Below, piece by piece: positions 16,470-25,758 of a stretch of DNA of 64,000 nt. Every line of letters starts with the position of its first letter. Position 1 is the first letter of the stretch. The translations under genes were made by a program, and so were the position numbers. Below the pieces are notes generated by a model. The model searched no databases, was not told the DNA's origin, and saw only the letters and a list, made by a program, of their open reading frames with translations. Source of the stretch: an uncultured Eubacteriales bacterium (GTDB lineage Bacteria; Bacillota; Clostridia; Oscillospirales; Acutalibacteraceae); NCBI GenBank assembly GCA_951801675.1, contig CATONX010000003.1:115535-179534 (forward strand), written 5' to 3'.

Positions 16470-18032
16470 TTATTTGTTATTGAGCTCCGCGTAATTGAGA
16501 ATGTCCCGGCACAGGTAGAAAATGAGAATGGACGCCCCCAGGTTCCACACGGCCATTGCCGCGAAAGCCAGCGCCGTAGAGGACAGGAAGATGCCAACGA
16601 TTACACCCAGAACCACGCCCGGTGCTGCCAGCACAATCAGGATAAGAAAATAGAGAAACAAAATCAGCGTCTTGCTGGTCAGCGTCCCCAAAATCCGTTC
16701 GATCAGAATATTCCCCGCCATAAACAGCACGCCGAAGCCGATGCGGGCGAATATACAAGCGGCGATCTCCAGCGGCTTTGCCTGTAAAATAAGCCCGGCC
16801 GGAAGAAAGACCAGCACCGCCTCCACGCAGATTTTCAAAATGGTTTCCCTGCAGATGGCCAGAAGCTTTTGGAAGGCCCCGGCCGGCACCAGATAGACGT
16901 AAGGCAAAGTAAGCTCCCGCAGCCACCGGCCCATGGATACGGAAAAGATCTGCATGTAGGTGGCAAAGGCAAAGACAGCGACGAGGCCGCCGTCTCGCAT
17001 GAAGAAGGAAAAGAGCCAGATGGTGCCTACGAACACCAGCGACGTAGTGTCCAGCAAAAACACCCGCGCCCGCCGGTTTTCCACCTTGTGCTTATAGTAA
17101 AAGGCGGACGCACCCGAGCCGCCCCCGATGCCCACGGCGCCGGTCTTGATGTTTTTTGGCACCGTTTCGCGCAGCTGGCCTTCCTTTTTCGAGGTGATGG
17201 CGGAGAAAGAGACCTCGGTGGCCTTGAGCACATCCTCATAAAAGTCGGCGTGCATCCTGGTGACCAGCACAAGCATCAGCAGGACAAACACCACTGTCGC
17301 CCCGGCTCCCGCCGCCACCAGTACCCAGTTTCCCGCTAAAACGCCGGTCACCGCCGCCGTCAGCCAGCCGAAGATCGGGATGAAGTTCACCCACGGGGCC
17401 GTGGCTGACTTGAGCGCGCCGCCCAGCAGGTCCTGGGTGTTCTCCAAGAGGGGCAGGGCCACCGCTGCCAGGAGCACTAGGAACACCCCGCGCATGGTGT
17501 ATTTGACCATGCGCTTGCGCCCTTCGTCGGCGCTCGTGAAGGAATAGATGGTCATGGCCGTCAGCTGAGAGCAGAAGGTGACCGCACAGTATCCCAGCAG
17601 GATGGCGAGCATGGCTCCAACCGAAATGCCATAGGTATTATAGAGCCAGCCGTACTGAAAAATCAGGAAAAAGCCCAGAAGCAGGGAGGTCTGCAGCTGG
17701 CGGATCAGCCCGTAGACCAGGATCTTTTTCTGGGAGATGGGGCAGGAGAACAAGAGGTTTACATCCGCCATGGAATAAAAAGACGCGCCGGAGGAAAACC
17801 CGTTGTTGGAGCCCAAAAAGAACATAAACCCATAGAGTACCAGCACCATTGCCGACAGTTCCTTCGGGTCCCTGAGTTCATCGGCCGACAAAGGAGCCGC
17901 CAGAGAAGATACCACCATCAACCCGATGAGCAGGACAAACACCAGCACCATCACCAGCTTCGCCGGGTTTTTGACAAGCTGCTTGATGGAATTCTTCAGA
18001 GTCGTAAAGAAGAGGTACCGTAACCCTTTCAT
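16470..18032 (-). CDS. ABC exporter permease (ABC_export-type membrane protein)
   Basis: The 520 residues form a polytopic membrane protein with about 12 hydrophobic segments. It begins with a cytosolic KGLRYLFFTTLKNSIKQLVKNPAKL start typical of putative ABC exporter permeases of Clostridia. A soluble insert (about 270-310, KGGQLRETVPKNIKTG-like) splits the helices. It overlaps the ATPase gene by four bases (ATGA), so the two are translationally coupled and probably form one exporter. The substrate is unknown. Confidence 0.85.
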   Translation of the reverse strand: MKGLRYLFFTTLKNSIKQLVKNPAKLVMVLVFVLLIGLMVVSSLAAPLSADELRDPKELSAMVLVLYGFMFFLGSNNGFSSGASFYSMADVNLLFSCPISQKKILVYGLIRQLQTSLLLGFFLIFQYGWLYNTYGISVGAMLAILLGYCAVTFCSQLTAMTIYSFTSADEGRKRMVKYTMRGVFLVLLAAVALPLLENTQDLLGGALKSATAPWVNFIPIFGWLTAAVTGVLAGNWVLVAAGAGATVVFVLLMLVLVTRMHADFYEDVLKATEVSFSAITSKKEGQLRETVPKNIKTGAVGIGGGSGASAFYYKHKVENRRARVFLLDTTSLVFVGTIWLFSFFMRDGGLVAVFAFATYMQIFSVSMGRWLRELTLPYVYLVPAGAFQKLLAICRETILKICVEAVLVFLPAGLILQAKPLEIAACIFARIGFGVLFMAGNILIERILGTLTSKTLILFLYFLILIVLAAPGVVLGVIVGIFLSSTALAFAAMAVWNLGASILIFYLCRDILNYAELNNK

Positions 18033-18739
18033 CGTGCGGCATCCTTTCGTTCGGTAATGTCGAAGAAGAGCTCTTCGAGGGTCTTTTCCCCTTCCTGGCC
18101 GGGACGGTTGAACTTCGTAGCCGCGAAGGAGCCGTTCATCATAATGTGGGCCACATCCCAGTAATCCTCCACGCTGTCGAGCATGTGCGTGCTGATGAGG
18201 ACCGACGCCCCCGCTTGCTTGAGCTCCACGAAGATGTCTTTGAGCTCCTTGATGGCATGAGGGTCCAGGCCCACCAGCGGCTCGTCGAAAATGGCGACCT
18301 TGGGCCTGTGCAAAAGGGCACAGCAGATGCTGACCTTTTGCTGCATCCCCTTGGAAAGCTCTTTGCCCAGCTTATCCTTTTTGTCGGTAAGCTCAAAACG
18401 GGAAAGAAGCTCGTCGGCGTATCCTTCCCAGTCGGTGAGCTGATAAGCTCGGGCGATGAATTCCAGATGCTCGCTCACCGTCAAAAGATCGTATACCGCG
18501 GGCATTTCCGGGATGTATCCCAGCAGAGCCTTGGCCTCTAGGCTTTTGTTGGGATAACCGCACAGGTCGATTTCTCCTTCAAAACGCAAAAGCCCCGCGA
18601 TACATTTGATAATGGTGGACTTTCCCGCCCCGTTGGGGCCCAAAAGCACCGCGATTTCGCCGTCCTTGACGTCAAAGCAGATGGAATCGTTGGCCACCAC
18701 CTTGCCGTAGCGTTTGGTCACACCTCGTACCTGAAACAT
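18029..18739 (-). CDS. ABC transporter ATP-binding protein
   Basis: The 236-residue ATPase has Walker A (LLGPNGAGKSTIIK), a Q-loop segment LLGYIPEMPAVYD, the ABC signature LSKGMQQKVSICCALL and Walker B AIFDEPLVGLDPHAIKEL, followed by the H-loop ISTHMLDSVED. It powers the permease encoded directly downstream. The ATG at 18739 has AAAGGAG seven bases upstream, so the in-frame start eight codons earlier is rejected. A good promoter lies at 18787-18815. Confidence 0.95.
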   Translation of the reverse strand: MFQVRGVTKRYGKVVANDSICFDVKDGEIAVLLGPNGAGKSTIIKCIAGLLRFEGEIDLCGYPNKSLEAKALLGYIPEMPAVYDLLTVSEHLEFIARAYQLTDWEGYADELLSRFELTDKKDKLGKELSKGMQQKVSICCALLHRPKVAIFDEPLVGLDPHAIKELKDIFVELKQAGASVLISTHMLDSVEDYWDVAHIMMNGSFAATKFNRPGQEGEKTLEELFFDITERKDAAR

Positions 18740-18786
18740 AATGTTCTCCTTTGCAGTACACAAATTTTTTGCATAGGGTTAGGACC

Positions 18787-18815
18787 AGTATAGGGGAAAG
18801 CGGCTGGGTTTGCAA
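18787..18815 (-). promoter_or_regulatory. Promoter of the ABC exporter operon
   Basis: On the minus strand TTGCAA (18810-18815) and TATACT (18787-18792) are 17 bases apart, about 50 bases before the ATPase start. Confidence 0.7.
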
Positions 18816-18847
18816 GGCTGGGAGGAATTTTGTGGCGAAAAAGAAGA

Positions 18848-18877
18848 GGCATACCCGCTTCCTCTTGCGCATAGCAT
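18848..18877 (+). promoter_or_regulatory. Possible sigma-E type promoter of spoIIP
   Basis: GGCATAC (18848-18854) and CATAGCAT (18870-18877) resemble the -35 and -10 boxes of mother-cell sigma-E promoters, with about 14 bases between the core boxes. SpoIIP is under sigma-E in Bacillus, which supports the reading. The match is partial. Confidence 0.35.
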
Positions 18878-18975
18878 AAAACAGGTGCGGGGATTCCCTC
18901 GCCCTACGTCCAAATTCAGCCGGTGGACCAATTGCACATCCCCGCCCACGGCAGCGGAGAAAAGGCAAGAAGACG

Positions 18976-20082
18976 ATGGAAAAGCACAAAAAACCGAAAA
19001 AAATGCAGAAAAAGGCGGTTTCCACAGTGGCGGCCGTCCTGTCTCTTTTGATTTTGTGCGCGGTTGTGCCCTCTTTAGGCTCGGTAGCGGACCAGCTGTC
19101 CATTCTGTCGGCCGCCTTTTTGCTGCCAGAAGGCTCCGGCGCCTTGTTTGAATCCAGAGCGTCCTCCAAACAGCCGCCCGACGCCGCACCCCAGACCTCT
19201 AGTCCCAGCAGCGCGACGCCTGCCCAGACACCCGCCCAGACGAGCTCCCAATCGTCGTCGCAGAGCAGTGAAATTCCTGCGCCCGCCGAGGTGGCACAGG
19301 AAAACAGAGGCCCCATCAGCGAAGAATTTTTTGAGAATTCCGGCGACAATTACGGCAGTGTTTGGATAAAAAATTCAACCGGGCGCACAATAGACATAAA
19401 GAACATCCTGGAGACCAAGCCCACTGTGGATATGTCCACCGAAGGGCCCAAGGTGCTCATTGTGCATACTCATACCACCGAAAGCTATGAATTAGCCGAC
19501 CGAGGCTATTACGATACCACTGTCACCGCCCGGCGCACGGACTTAAACCTCAACATGGTCCGGGTGGGCAACGAAATCCAGAAGCAGCTGGAAGACGCGG
19601 GCATCGGTGTCATCCACGACACGGAAATTCACGATTATCCCGCCTACAACGGCGCCTATAACCGGTCCGGCGCGGTGGTCACCGCCATGCTCGAGCAATA
19701 CCCCTCCATCCAGGTGGTGCTGGACGTTCACCGGGACGCCATCACCCGCTCGGACGGCACCAAGGTCAAGCCCACCGCCGTCATCGACGGCAAAAAGGCC
19801 GCCCAGGTGATGATCATTTCCGGCTGCGAGTACGACAACGGCGTTTCCTATCCCAACTGGGAGCAGAACCTCCGTCTCGCCGCCCGTGTGCAGCAGAGCA
19901 TGGCCGACTCTTACCCCGGCCTTGCCCGGCCCCTGAACTTCAAAAATGCCTGCTACAACCAGAATCTAAGTCCCGGTTCTATTCTGCTTGAATTCGGTAC
20001 CGATGCCAATACCCTGGAGGAAGCGGTCTATTCGGGCGAGCTCGTGGGCAAATCCCTGGCGAAGGCTTTGAAAGGACTCTAA
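18976..20082 (+). CDS. spoIIP: Stage II sporulation protein P
   Basis: SpoIIP is a peptidoglycan amidase and endopeptidase that thins the septum and drives engulfment with SpoIID and SpoIIM. The 368 residues have a basic N-terminus, one membrane anchor (about 15-37), a Ser/Pro/Gln-rich linker (about 55-105) and the SpoIIP domain from about 150. The motif HTHTTESY starts at H164. VLDVHRDAI and LLEFGTDANTLEEA, which hold further active-site residues of the family, follow. The gene is six bases ahead of a small membrane protein gene and is probably co-transcribed with it. Its presence shows spore-forming ancestry. Confidence 0.95.
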   Translation: MEKHKKPKKMQKKAVSTVAAVLSLLILCAVVPSLGSVADQLSILSAAFLLPEGSGALFESRASSKQPPDAAPQTSSPSSATPAQTPAQTSSQSSSQSSEIPAPAEVAQENRGPISEEFFENSGDNYGSVWIKNSTGRTIDIKNILETKPTVDMSTEGPKVLIVHTHTTESYELADRGYYDTTVTARRTDLNLNMVRVGNEIQKQLEDAGIGVIHDTEIHDYPAYNGAYNRSGAVVTAMLEQYPSIQVVLDVHRDAITRSDGTKVKPTAVIDGKKAAQVMIISGCEYDNGVSYPNWEQNLRLAARVQQSMADSYPGLARPLNFKNACYNQNLSPGSILLEFGTDANTLEEAVYSGELVGKSLAKALKGL

Positions 20083-20088
20083 ACGGAT

Positions 20089-20379
20089 ATGAAGGACGTT
20101 AAAAGAAAGGAATATTCTCCCGTCAGGCGAACCCTCTTTGTCTGTGTGGTCACCTTTACCCTGCTAAGTGCCGCGGCTCTCATCGCCGCTGGCATCGCGG
20201 TGGTGGATGACCGCACCGCCTATACCATCACCGGAGAAGCCGACCGAACCACCCCTCCGACGGTGCGCGAGGATGGAAGCATCGCGGGCAAATACTTAGG
20301 CCATCCTTATGAAATTTCCCTTCCTAATCTGAAACCTTTCCAGCTCTGCCTTGCGGATTCGACGAGATTTTCATTATAG
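20089..20379 (+). CDS. Small membrane protein of unknown function
   Basis: The 96-residue protein has a basic start (MKDVKRKEYSPVRR), one hydrophobic segment (about 15-38) and a short external domain ending in ISLPNLKPFQL. It follows spoIIP by six bases, so the two are likely in one transcript and it may also act in the mother cell. I do not recognise a domain. A clear ribosome binding site is not visible, so translation may depend on the upstream gene. Confidence 0.65.
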   Translation: MKDVKRKEYSPVRRTLFVCVVTFTLLSAAALIAAGIAVVDDRTAYTITGEADRTTPPTVREDGSIAGKYLGHPYEISLPNLKPFQLCLADSTRFSL

Positions 20380-20425
20380 GATGGAATATAATGGTAATCA
20401 CATTTGAAAAAGGGGAAGGAAGCAC

Positions 20426-21094
20426 ATGAAGGAACGTGAAAAATTAGGATGGTCTCTCTTTTTGTCCGTCTTGGGCGCGGTGGTGATTGGCTCAGGCGCT
20501 GGTTACGCGCTGGCGGTTCTTGAACAGCATGGCTTTAACCTGACGGGGCCTGGACTTTGGCGGCTGCCCGCTTTCGCCGGCCTGCTTACGGCTGCGTCCG
20601 TTGTGGTAACCCTTGTCTACGAAGGAGGAAGGCTGCTCATGGGCAAGCTTTCCGGTCTGGAACTGCTGCTCTTTCACATCGGCCCTTTTTGCTGGCACAA
20701 AGCCCAGGACCGGATTGCCTTTGGTTTTGAGCGAAGCTGCCTGTTTACCATTCATTGTGAGATGACCCTGGGGCAGGAGGAAACGGACCTTACCGATGAG
20801 AACGCCAGCCTTGCCTCCTACTATTCCGGCGGCATGATGACCACGTCGCTGTTCTTCACCTCCCTGGTGCTGATGGGCGTGCTGTGGTTCCCTACCGGCG
20901 TCTTTGGATGGGACGTGCTCCTTTCGTGTACCGTTGCCATAGCCGGATACCGGTTGGTCAGCGCCATCATACCGGTCCGGCGGTCCGACGGACAGATGGT
21001 ACTGTACCTCTTACGCCGCAAGGAGAAGAAATCGACTTGGACGCAGCCAGCCGCCCTGCCGGCTGCGAAACAGGAAGCGCCTTCAAAGGTATAA
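20426..21094 (+). CDS. Membrane protein resembling site-2 proteases but lacking HExxH
   Basis: The 222 residues contain about four membrane segments. The second ends in VVVTLVYEGGRLLMGKLSGL, followed by ELLLFHIGPFCW. This has the shape of the M50 protease segment HELGHLLAGKLSG followed by a FRIGPF-like strand. Here the zinc motif reads YEGGR, so both histidines are gone. The later segment PVRRSDGQMVLYLLRR resembles the conserved DG region of small M50 proteins, where the third metal ligand normally lies. I infer a catalytically dead homologue. GGGGAAGGAAG precedes the ATG. It follows the spoIIP pair by 46 bases. Confidence 0.6.
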   Translation: MKEREKLGWSLFLSVLGAVVIGSGAGYALAVLEQHGFNLTGPGLWRLPAFAGLLTAASVVVTLVYEGGRLLMGKLSGLELLLFHIGPFCWHKAQDRIAFGFERSCLFTIHCEMTLGQEETDLTDENASLASYYSGGMMTTSLFFTSLVLMGVLWFPTGVFGWDVLLSCTVAIAGYRLVSAIIPVRRSDGQMVLYLLRRKEKKSTWTQPAALPAAKQEAPSKV

Positions 21095-21101
21095 AAAGAA
21101 C

Positions 21102-21140
21102 GCCGCCCGGTTCCCATGGATGGGAGCCGGGCGGCTTGTT
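21102..21140 (+). terminator. Hairpin after the M50-like gene
   Basis: GCCGCCCGG (21102-21110) pairs with CCGGGCGGC (21127-21135), with TTCCCAT/ATGGGAG inside. The T-run is weak (TTGTTTG). Confidence 0.6.
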
Positions 21141-21202
21141 TGAGGTATAGCTTCCCGCGTTCCAAAGACGGGCGTCATTTTCGTACTACCGGGTTGCACT
21201 GG

Positions 21203-21252
21203 ACAAAGAAAACCCCGTGATACACGGATTTCTCCGATGTACCACGGGGTTT
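21203..21252 (-). terminator. Terminator behind the lipoprotein gene
   Basis: On the minus strand AACCCCGTG, then TACATCGGA, pairs with the mirrored arm ending in CACGGGGTT, and TTTTCTTTG follows. The hairpin is about 25 bases after the stop at 21276. Confidence 0.75.
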
Positions 21253-21275
21253 GTTGAAGAAAAAAAGCCTTGCGA

Positions 21276-22007
21276 TTACTGGGAAGACGCGCTGGAAGGA
21301 GAATACGACTGCGTTACCCAAGGCATATCCGGATTGCTGGCAGCATAGTACAGGTAAAAGCTGGTATCCAGCTTCCATACTCCATCCACCAGATACATCG
21401 TAATCTGGTTGCCGGAAAACGGCATATCATCGTCGGAATCAAAATAAAAATAGTCCGGTCCCCGGTAGGTAAAGTCAATGATCGCTGACGTATCGGTATG
21501 ATCAAGAATGGTGACCTCAGCCACATCCACATAAGCCGGGAACTTGATGATATCCTCATCGTCTAACACATACAGACTCTTGTCGTCCCCTTTGAGCCGG
21601 GGCTTTTCCTTATTTGGAAAGGACAAGAAGAAGTTGGCGGATTCGTCATTTGCATAGATCTCGCTCATCATTTCCTTGACAGAGGTAAAAGACGGGAACG
21701 TGTCGGAAAGAATCTGCGTGTAATTTTCCGCATCCGTCTCCTCATCCAGATATTCCCCATCCCCTACATAACCGTTGAGGAACAAATCCATAATGACCGC
21801 GTCCTTACTCAATAGTGCAATAGCGGTTTCGGTCAGCTTCTGGGTGGTTTCATCGATCGAGGAGTCCGGAAAGCTGTAGGAGGGCGTCACGATGGACAGG
21901 TTGTCCGGTTTGGAATAGCGGTATTGATCGGAGGGATCGCCTTCGCAGGCGGTGAGCGCCAGACAGGCCAGACCAGCAACAAGCAAAAGGGCCAAAATGT
22001 TTCGCAT
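21276..22007 (-). CDS. Putative lipoprotein of unknown function
   Basis: The 243-residue protein has a lipoprotein signal (MRNILALLLVAGLACLALTAC, with lipobox LTAC and the lipidated Cys at residue 21). The mature part is acidic and rich in Asp, Ser and aromatic residues, with no domain I recognise. The C-terminal part (TMYLVDGVWKLDTSFY) has the look of an NTF2-like or DUF-type fold, but this is only an impression. The ATG at 22007 follows GGGGAAG. A longer in-frame start at 22082 would place 25 extra residues before the signal and is rejected. It is a single gene with its own terminator. Confidence 0.75.
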   Translation of the reverse strand: MRNILALLLVAGLACLALTACEGDPSDQYRYSKPDNLSIVTPSYSFPDSSIDETTQKLTETAIALLSKDAVIMDLFLNGYVGDGEYLDEETDAENYTQILSDTFPSFTSVKEMMSEIYANDESANFFLSFPNKEKPRLKGDDKSLYVLDDEDIIKFPAYVDVAEVTILDHTDTSAIIDFTYRGPDYFYFDSDDDMPFSGNQITMYLVDGVWKLDTSFYLYYAASNPDMPWVTQSYSPSSASSQ

Positions 22008-22110
22008 CGTTTTTCTTCCCCTTTTTTGAACGTTTTCACTATATATCTTACTAGAAAAATACCATCCTGTCCACACCTTCACTAAAAGTTCATAAAATGT
22101 TCCAATTCTT

Positions 22111-24111
22111 CTACGCCAGCACCCCTACTCCGTACCCCTCCAGGGTCAGCGTTTGTGCCGCCGGCTGGCCGGACAGAAGCTCCTCGGAGAAGCCGGACAC
22201 CGGCACAGATACCGGGTCCTTCCCGTGATTGAGGAGAAAGAGGACCCTCTGTCCGTCGGGGCAGACCCAGGTAACCGCCTCCACTTCCTTTGGCAGGTCC
22301 GAAACGGGCGGGGTGATCCCAGCACCTTTGAGCACGTCGCCAAGCAATACCCCCATGGCGTCTTGGTCGAGGTCGCAGCCGAGGTACCACGCCTTGCCCT
22401 TTCCAAAGGCGTTGACGGTGACGGCGGGCATCCCCTCGCAGTAGTCGCCCCCGTAAACGGCATAAGGATTCGCCGTGTCCGGTTCGAGCAGGTCGCACCA
22501 GATGGAAGCCTCGCCCTTGCCGAAGGCACCCTTCACCGGAATGGGGTCCCCGTAAAGGATGGAATTGAACTCCGAGACCGTCACGCCGGTGATGTCCCGG
22601 AATAGGCCCGGCAGGGTCCGCTCGGTCATCTGGTTGTTCCATTCCCGGGCGCCCGACCGGAAGGAGAGCACCACATGCCCGCCCCGGCTCACATAGTCCC
22701 TGAGCTTTTTGGCCATGGGAGGAGTCACGAGCTGGAAGGCAGGGAGAATGACCAGCTTGTAGGGGGACAGGTCGTCGTCGATGGAGCGCACGTCACAGGA
22801 CACGCCGTTTTGCATCAGCCCTTCGTAATAGGAGAGCAGAAGGGCGTTATAATCAAATTTGGGATTGTGGGGCTGAATTTGATGGGAGAACGCGTTGTCA
22901 TAGCTTTTGATGAGCGCCGCTTCGCTGACCGGGCCGGCGCCCGCCAGCATTTCGTCGATGCGTGTCAGTTCCTTGGCCGTCTGCCCGATTTCCCGGTACC
23001 GCCGGCGGGGAACCCCGTCGTGGTCGAGAATGCCGTACCAGTACTGCTCGGTGCCGAACAAACAGGCCCGCCAGCGGAAATACACAATCGCCTGGGCTCC
23101 GTGGGCATATGCCTGCCATGACCACAGCCGCAGCTGCCCCGGCCTTGGAGAATCCGCCATCACCGACCAGCCCGCCGGGCCGCTCTGCTGCTCCATGACC
23201 CAGAACTTTTTCTGTTTGAGCCCCCGCATGGTCTCGTGGGCCAGGGCCGCGTCCCCAAAGGATGCCTGCTGCCATTGATGGCGCAGATAATTGTCCCACG
23301 AGACGAAATCCACGCCTTTTGCCAGCTTAAAGTAGTCCAGACGGTCGTAATTTCCCATAAAGTTGTGGGTGATCGGCTGGCGGCAGCCGGCCTCTTTCAG
23401 TGCCTTTACTTGAAGGTCCAAAAAAGCAGCCACAGAGTCGGTGCGGCAGCGCATAAAATCGAGCAGCAGGCCTGGGTTGTGGCAGAAATTGCGCGCGTTT
23501 TCCCCGTCGCACTGGGCGTAGCCGGGCAAAATCACCTCGTCAAAGGACCGGTAGGTCTGGCTCCAGAACACCGTTCCCCACGCCCGGTTGAGCTCCTCCA
23601 CCGTGGCGTACTTGAGCTTCAGCCATCGGCGAAATTCCCGCTCACAGTGCTCACAAAAGCAGACTTCGTCGTTGTGGCAGCCGAACTCGTTGTCAATCTG
23701 CCAGCCGATAACCGCCGGATGATCCCGGTAATGGCTGCCTAAGGCTGCGGCGATGCGGCGGGCCGCCTTCTGGTAATCGGGGCTATTGTAGCAGTAATGC
23801 CGCCTGGAGCCGAAGCCCCGCTTGCGGCCGTATCCGTCTACGTTGTACATGCCTTCGTACTTGTCCATCAGCCACTTGGGCGCCGCGGCGGTGGGGGTGC
23901 CCAGAATCGCAGAGATGCCGTGGGCGGACAGGACGTTAAGTGCTTCGTCGAGCCAGGAAAAGTCATAGCTTCCCTCCTTCGGCTCCAGCTTCGCCCAGGC
24001 AAATTCCGCCAGCCGTACCACGGTAAGCCCCGCTTCTTCCATCATGGCCGCGTCCGTCTCCCAGCGGGAGGCGGGCCAATGTTCGGGATAATAGTCTGCG
24101 CCGATGATCAT
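22111..24111 (-). CDS. Beta-galactosidase, GH42 family
   Basis: GH42 enzymes release galactose from beta-galactosides, including galacto-oligosaccharides. The 666 residues begin MIIGADYYPEHWP. The acid/base Glu is expected in GWQIDNEFGCH and the nucleophile Glu in FWVMEQQSGPAGW. A cysteine cluster (CHNDEVCFCEHCEREF) matches the zinc site of several GH42 enzymes. The trimerisation domain (about 400-590) and a C-terminal beta domain follow. There is no signal peptide, so it acts in the cytoplasm on imported sugars. The start at 24111 is preferred over an in-frame one at 24273 because the family begins here. A link to the GH112 phosphorylase and ROK kinase in the same region is plausible. Confidence 0.93.
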   Translation of the reverse strand: MIIGADYYPEHWPASRWETDAAMMEEAGLTVVRLAEFAWAKLEPKEGSYDFSWLDEALNVLSAHGISAILGTPTAAAPKWLMDKYEGMYNVDGYGRKRGFGSRRHYCYNSPDYQKAARRIAAALGSHYRDHPAVIGWQIDNEFGCHNDEVCFCEHCEREFRRWLKLKYATVEELNRAWGTVFWSQTYRSFDEVILPGYAQCDGENARNFCHNPGLLLDFMRCRTDSVAAFLDLQVKALKEAGCRQPITHNFMGNYDRLDYFKLAKGVDFVSWDNYLRHQWQQASFGDAALAHETMRGLKQKKFWVMEQQSGPAGWSVMADSPRPGQLRLWSWQAYAHGAQAIVYFRWRACLFGTEQYWYGILDHDGVPRRRYREIGQTAKELTRIDEMLAGAGPVSEAALIKSYDNAFSHQIQPHNPKFDYNALLLSYYEGLMQNGVSCDVRSIDDDLSPYKLVILPAFQLVTPPMAKKLRDYVSRGGHVVLSFRSGAREWNNQMTERTLPGLFRDITGVTVSEFNSILYGDPIPVKGAFGKGEASIWCDLLEPDTANPYAVYGGDYCEGMPAVTVNAFGKGKAWYLGCDLDQDAMGVLLGDVLKGAGITPPVSDLPKEVEAVTWVCPDGQRVLFLLNHGKDPVSVPVSGFSEELLSGQPAAQTLTLEGYGVGVLA

Positions 24112-24227
24112 GCTGCTTTCATCCTTTCGTACCTGATGATGGTTCGCGCCGCCATGTTTTTTATGCCCGGCCGGGGGCTTGTTCCAGAAAAGCGAACCGG
24201 GCCGGCCTTCGGAACTTGGTACCTCAA

Positions 24228-24262
24228 AACAAAACCCCGCCCCCCAGAAAAGGGAGGCGGGG
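24228..24262 (-). terminator. Terminator behind the citrate synthase gene
   Basis: On the minus strand CCCCGCCTCCC pairs with GGGGGGCGGGG, followed by TTTTGTTTTG. It lies about 14 bases after the stop at 24276. Confidence 0.8.
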
Positions 24263-24275
24263 GCGAAACCCATGG

Positions 24276-25640
24276 TTACCGCTCGTCAATGGGGATGTAA
24301 GGCCGGCCCTTGGCCACATTCTTGTAAGCGGGACGGATGATCTTTCCGGCATTGATGAGCTCCTCGATGCGGTGAGCGCTCCAGCCGGCGATGCGGGCGA
24401 TGGCGAAGATGGGGGTAAACAGCTCCTTGGGAAGGTCGAGCATGCTGTACACAAACCCACTGTAAAAGTCAATGTTGGCGCTTACACCCTTGTAGATCTT
24501 GCGTTCCCGGGAGATGACCTGGGGAGCCAGCCGCTCCACCATGGAATACAGCTCGAATTCCTTGGTGCGGCCCTTTTCCTCCGACAGGCTCTTGACGAAT
24601 TTCTTAAAGATGTTCGCCCTTGGGTCGGACAGGGAATAGACCGCATGGCCCATGCCGTAGATGAGCCCCGCCTTGTCAAAGGCCTCCTTATGCAAAAGCG
24701 CCACCAGGTACCGCTCGATTTCCTCTTCGTCGTTCCAGTCGCTGAGCTTCTCCTTCATGTCCTCAAACATCTGCACCACCTTGATGTTGGCGCCGCCGTG
24801 CTTGGGGCCTTTGAGAGAGCCGATGGCCGCCGCGATGACCGAATAGGTATCGGTACCGGAGGAGGAAACCACATGAGTGGTGAAGGTGGAGTTGTTGCCG
24901 CCGCCGTGCTCGGCGTGAAGTACCAGCGCCACATCCAGAATCTTCGCCTCCAGCTCGGTGTACTTGCTGTCCGGGCGCAGGGTATGTAAAATATTCTCCG
25001 CTGTGGAAAGCTCGGGCTGGGGAGCGTGGATAAAGAGGCTGTTGCCGTCGTGGTAATGGCTGTAGGCCTGGTAGCCGTAAACCGCCAGCATGGGGAACAG
25101 GGCAATGAGCTGCAAAGATTGGCGCAGCACGTTGGGAATGGAGATGTCGTTGGCATTGTCGTCATAAGAATAAAGGGTCAGCACACTGCGGGCCAGGGTA
25201 TTCATCATGTCCGAACTGGGGGCTTTTAAGATGATGTCACGCACAAAGCTGGTGGGCAGGGTACGGTAGTTTGCCAGCATCTTCTTGAACGTGTCGAGCT
25301 GCTCGTGATTGGGCAGGTCCCCGAAGAGCAGCAGATAGGTGACTTCTTCAAACCCAAACCGTTTTTCCCGGATGAAGCCGCCCACGATTTCGTCAATATC
25401 CACCCCGCGGTAGAAAAGCTTTCCCTCGCAGGGGATCATTTCGCTGTCCACAATGGTATAAGACCGGACCTCGGAAATTTCCGTAAGACCCGCCAGCACA
25501 CCCTTGCCGTTGATGTCGCGCAGGCCGCGCTTAACCTCGTATTTGGTATAAAGTTCGGGATTAATGGAGCCGTTTTCTTTGCAAAGCTCCGCCAAAGCCT
25601 GGATTTCAGGCGTTATTTCGGTAAATCTGTTTTCTGCCAT
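24276..25640 (-). CDS. gltA: Citrate synthase
   Basis: The enzyme condenses acetyl-CoA and oxaloacetate to citrate. In anaerobes it commonly feeds glutamate synthesis. The 454 residues match the Clostridia type. The active-site histidines are in LHAEHGGGNNS and GMGHAVYS, the CoA-site GPKHGGANIK is present, and the catalytic Asp is in SANIDFYSGFV. The ATG at 25640 (MAENRFTEIT) follows GGAG. An in-frame start ten codons earlier is unlikely. It is a single gene with its own promoter (25730-25758) and terminator, and no aconitase or isocitrate dehydrogenase is adjacent. Confidence 0.94.
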   Translation of the reverse strand: MAENRFTEITPEIQALAELCKENGSINPELYTKYEVKRGLRDINGKGVLAGLTEISEVRSYTIVDSEMIPCEGKLFYRGVDIDEIVGGFIREKRFGFEEVTYLLLFGDLPNHEQLDTFKKMLANYRTLPTSFVRDIILKAPSSDMMNTLARSVLTLYSYDDNANDISIPNVLRQSLQLIALFPMLAVYGYQAYSHYHDGNSLFIHAPQPELSTAENILHTLRPDSKYTELEAKILDVALVLHAEHGGGNNSTFTTHVVSSSGTDTYSVIAAAIGSLKGPKHGGANIKVVQMFEDMKEKLSDWNDEEEIERYLVALLHKEAFDKAGLIYGMGHAVYSLSDPRANIFKKFVKSLSEEKGRTKEFELYSMVERLAPQVISRERKIYKGVSANIDFYSGFVYSMLDLPKELFTPIFAIARIAGWSAHRIEELINAGKIIRPAYKNVAKGRPYIPIDER

Positions 25641-25729
25641 TCCATACACTCCTTCACACGCACGCTTCACCGATGTGAAACCGCAATCGGCAATACGTAA
25701 AATTTAACTATATTCATACTCTATTTTTC

Positions 25730-25758
25730 ATTATATCTGACAAGAAAGGGAAAAGCAA
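25730..25758 (-). promoter_or_regulatory. Promoter of the citrate synthase gene
   Basis: TTGCTT (25753-25758, minus strand) and TATAAT (25730-25735) are 17 bases apart, about 90 bases before the start codon. Confidence 0.7.

Noticed and set aside
15979..16494. 171-codon plus-strand frame between the pbp and ABC exporter genes
   Set aside because: It overlaps the 5' end of pbp and the strong terminator at 16426, has no ribosome binding site and reads as low-complexity shadow sequence.
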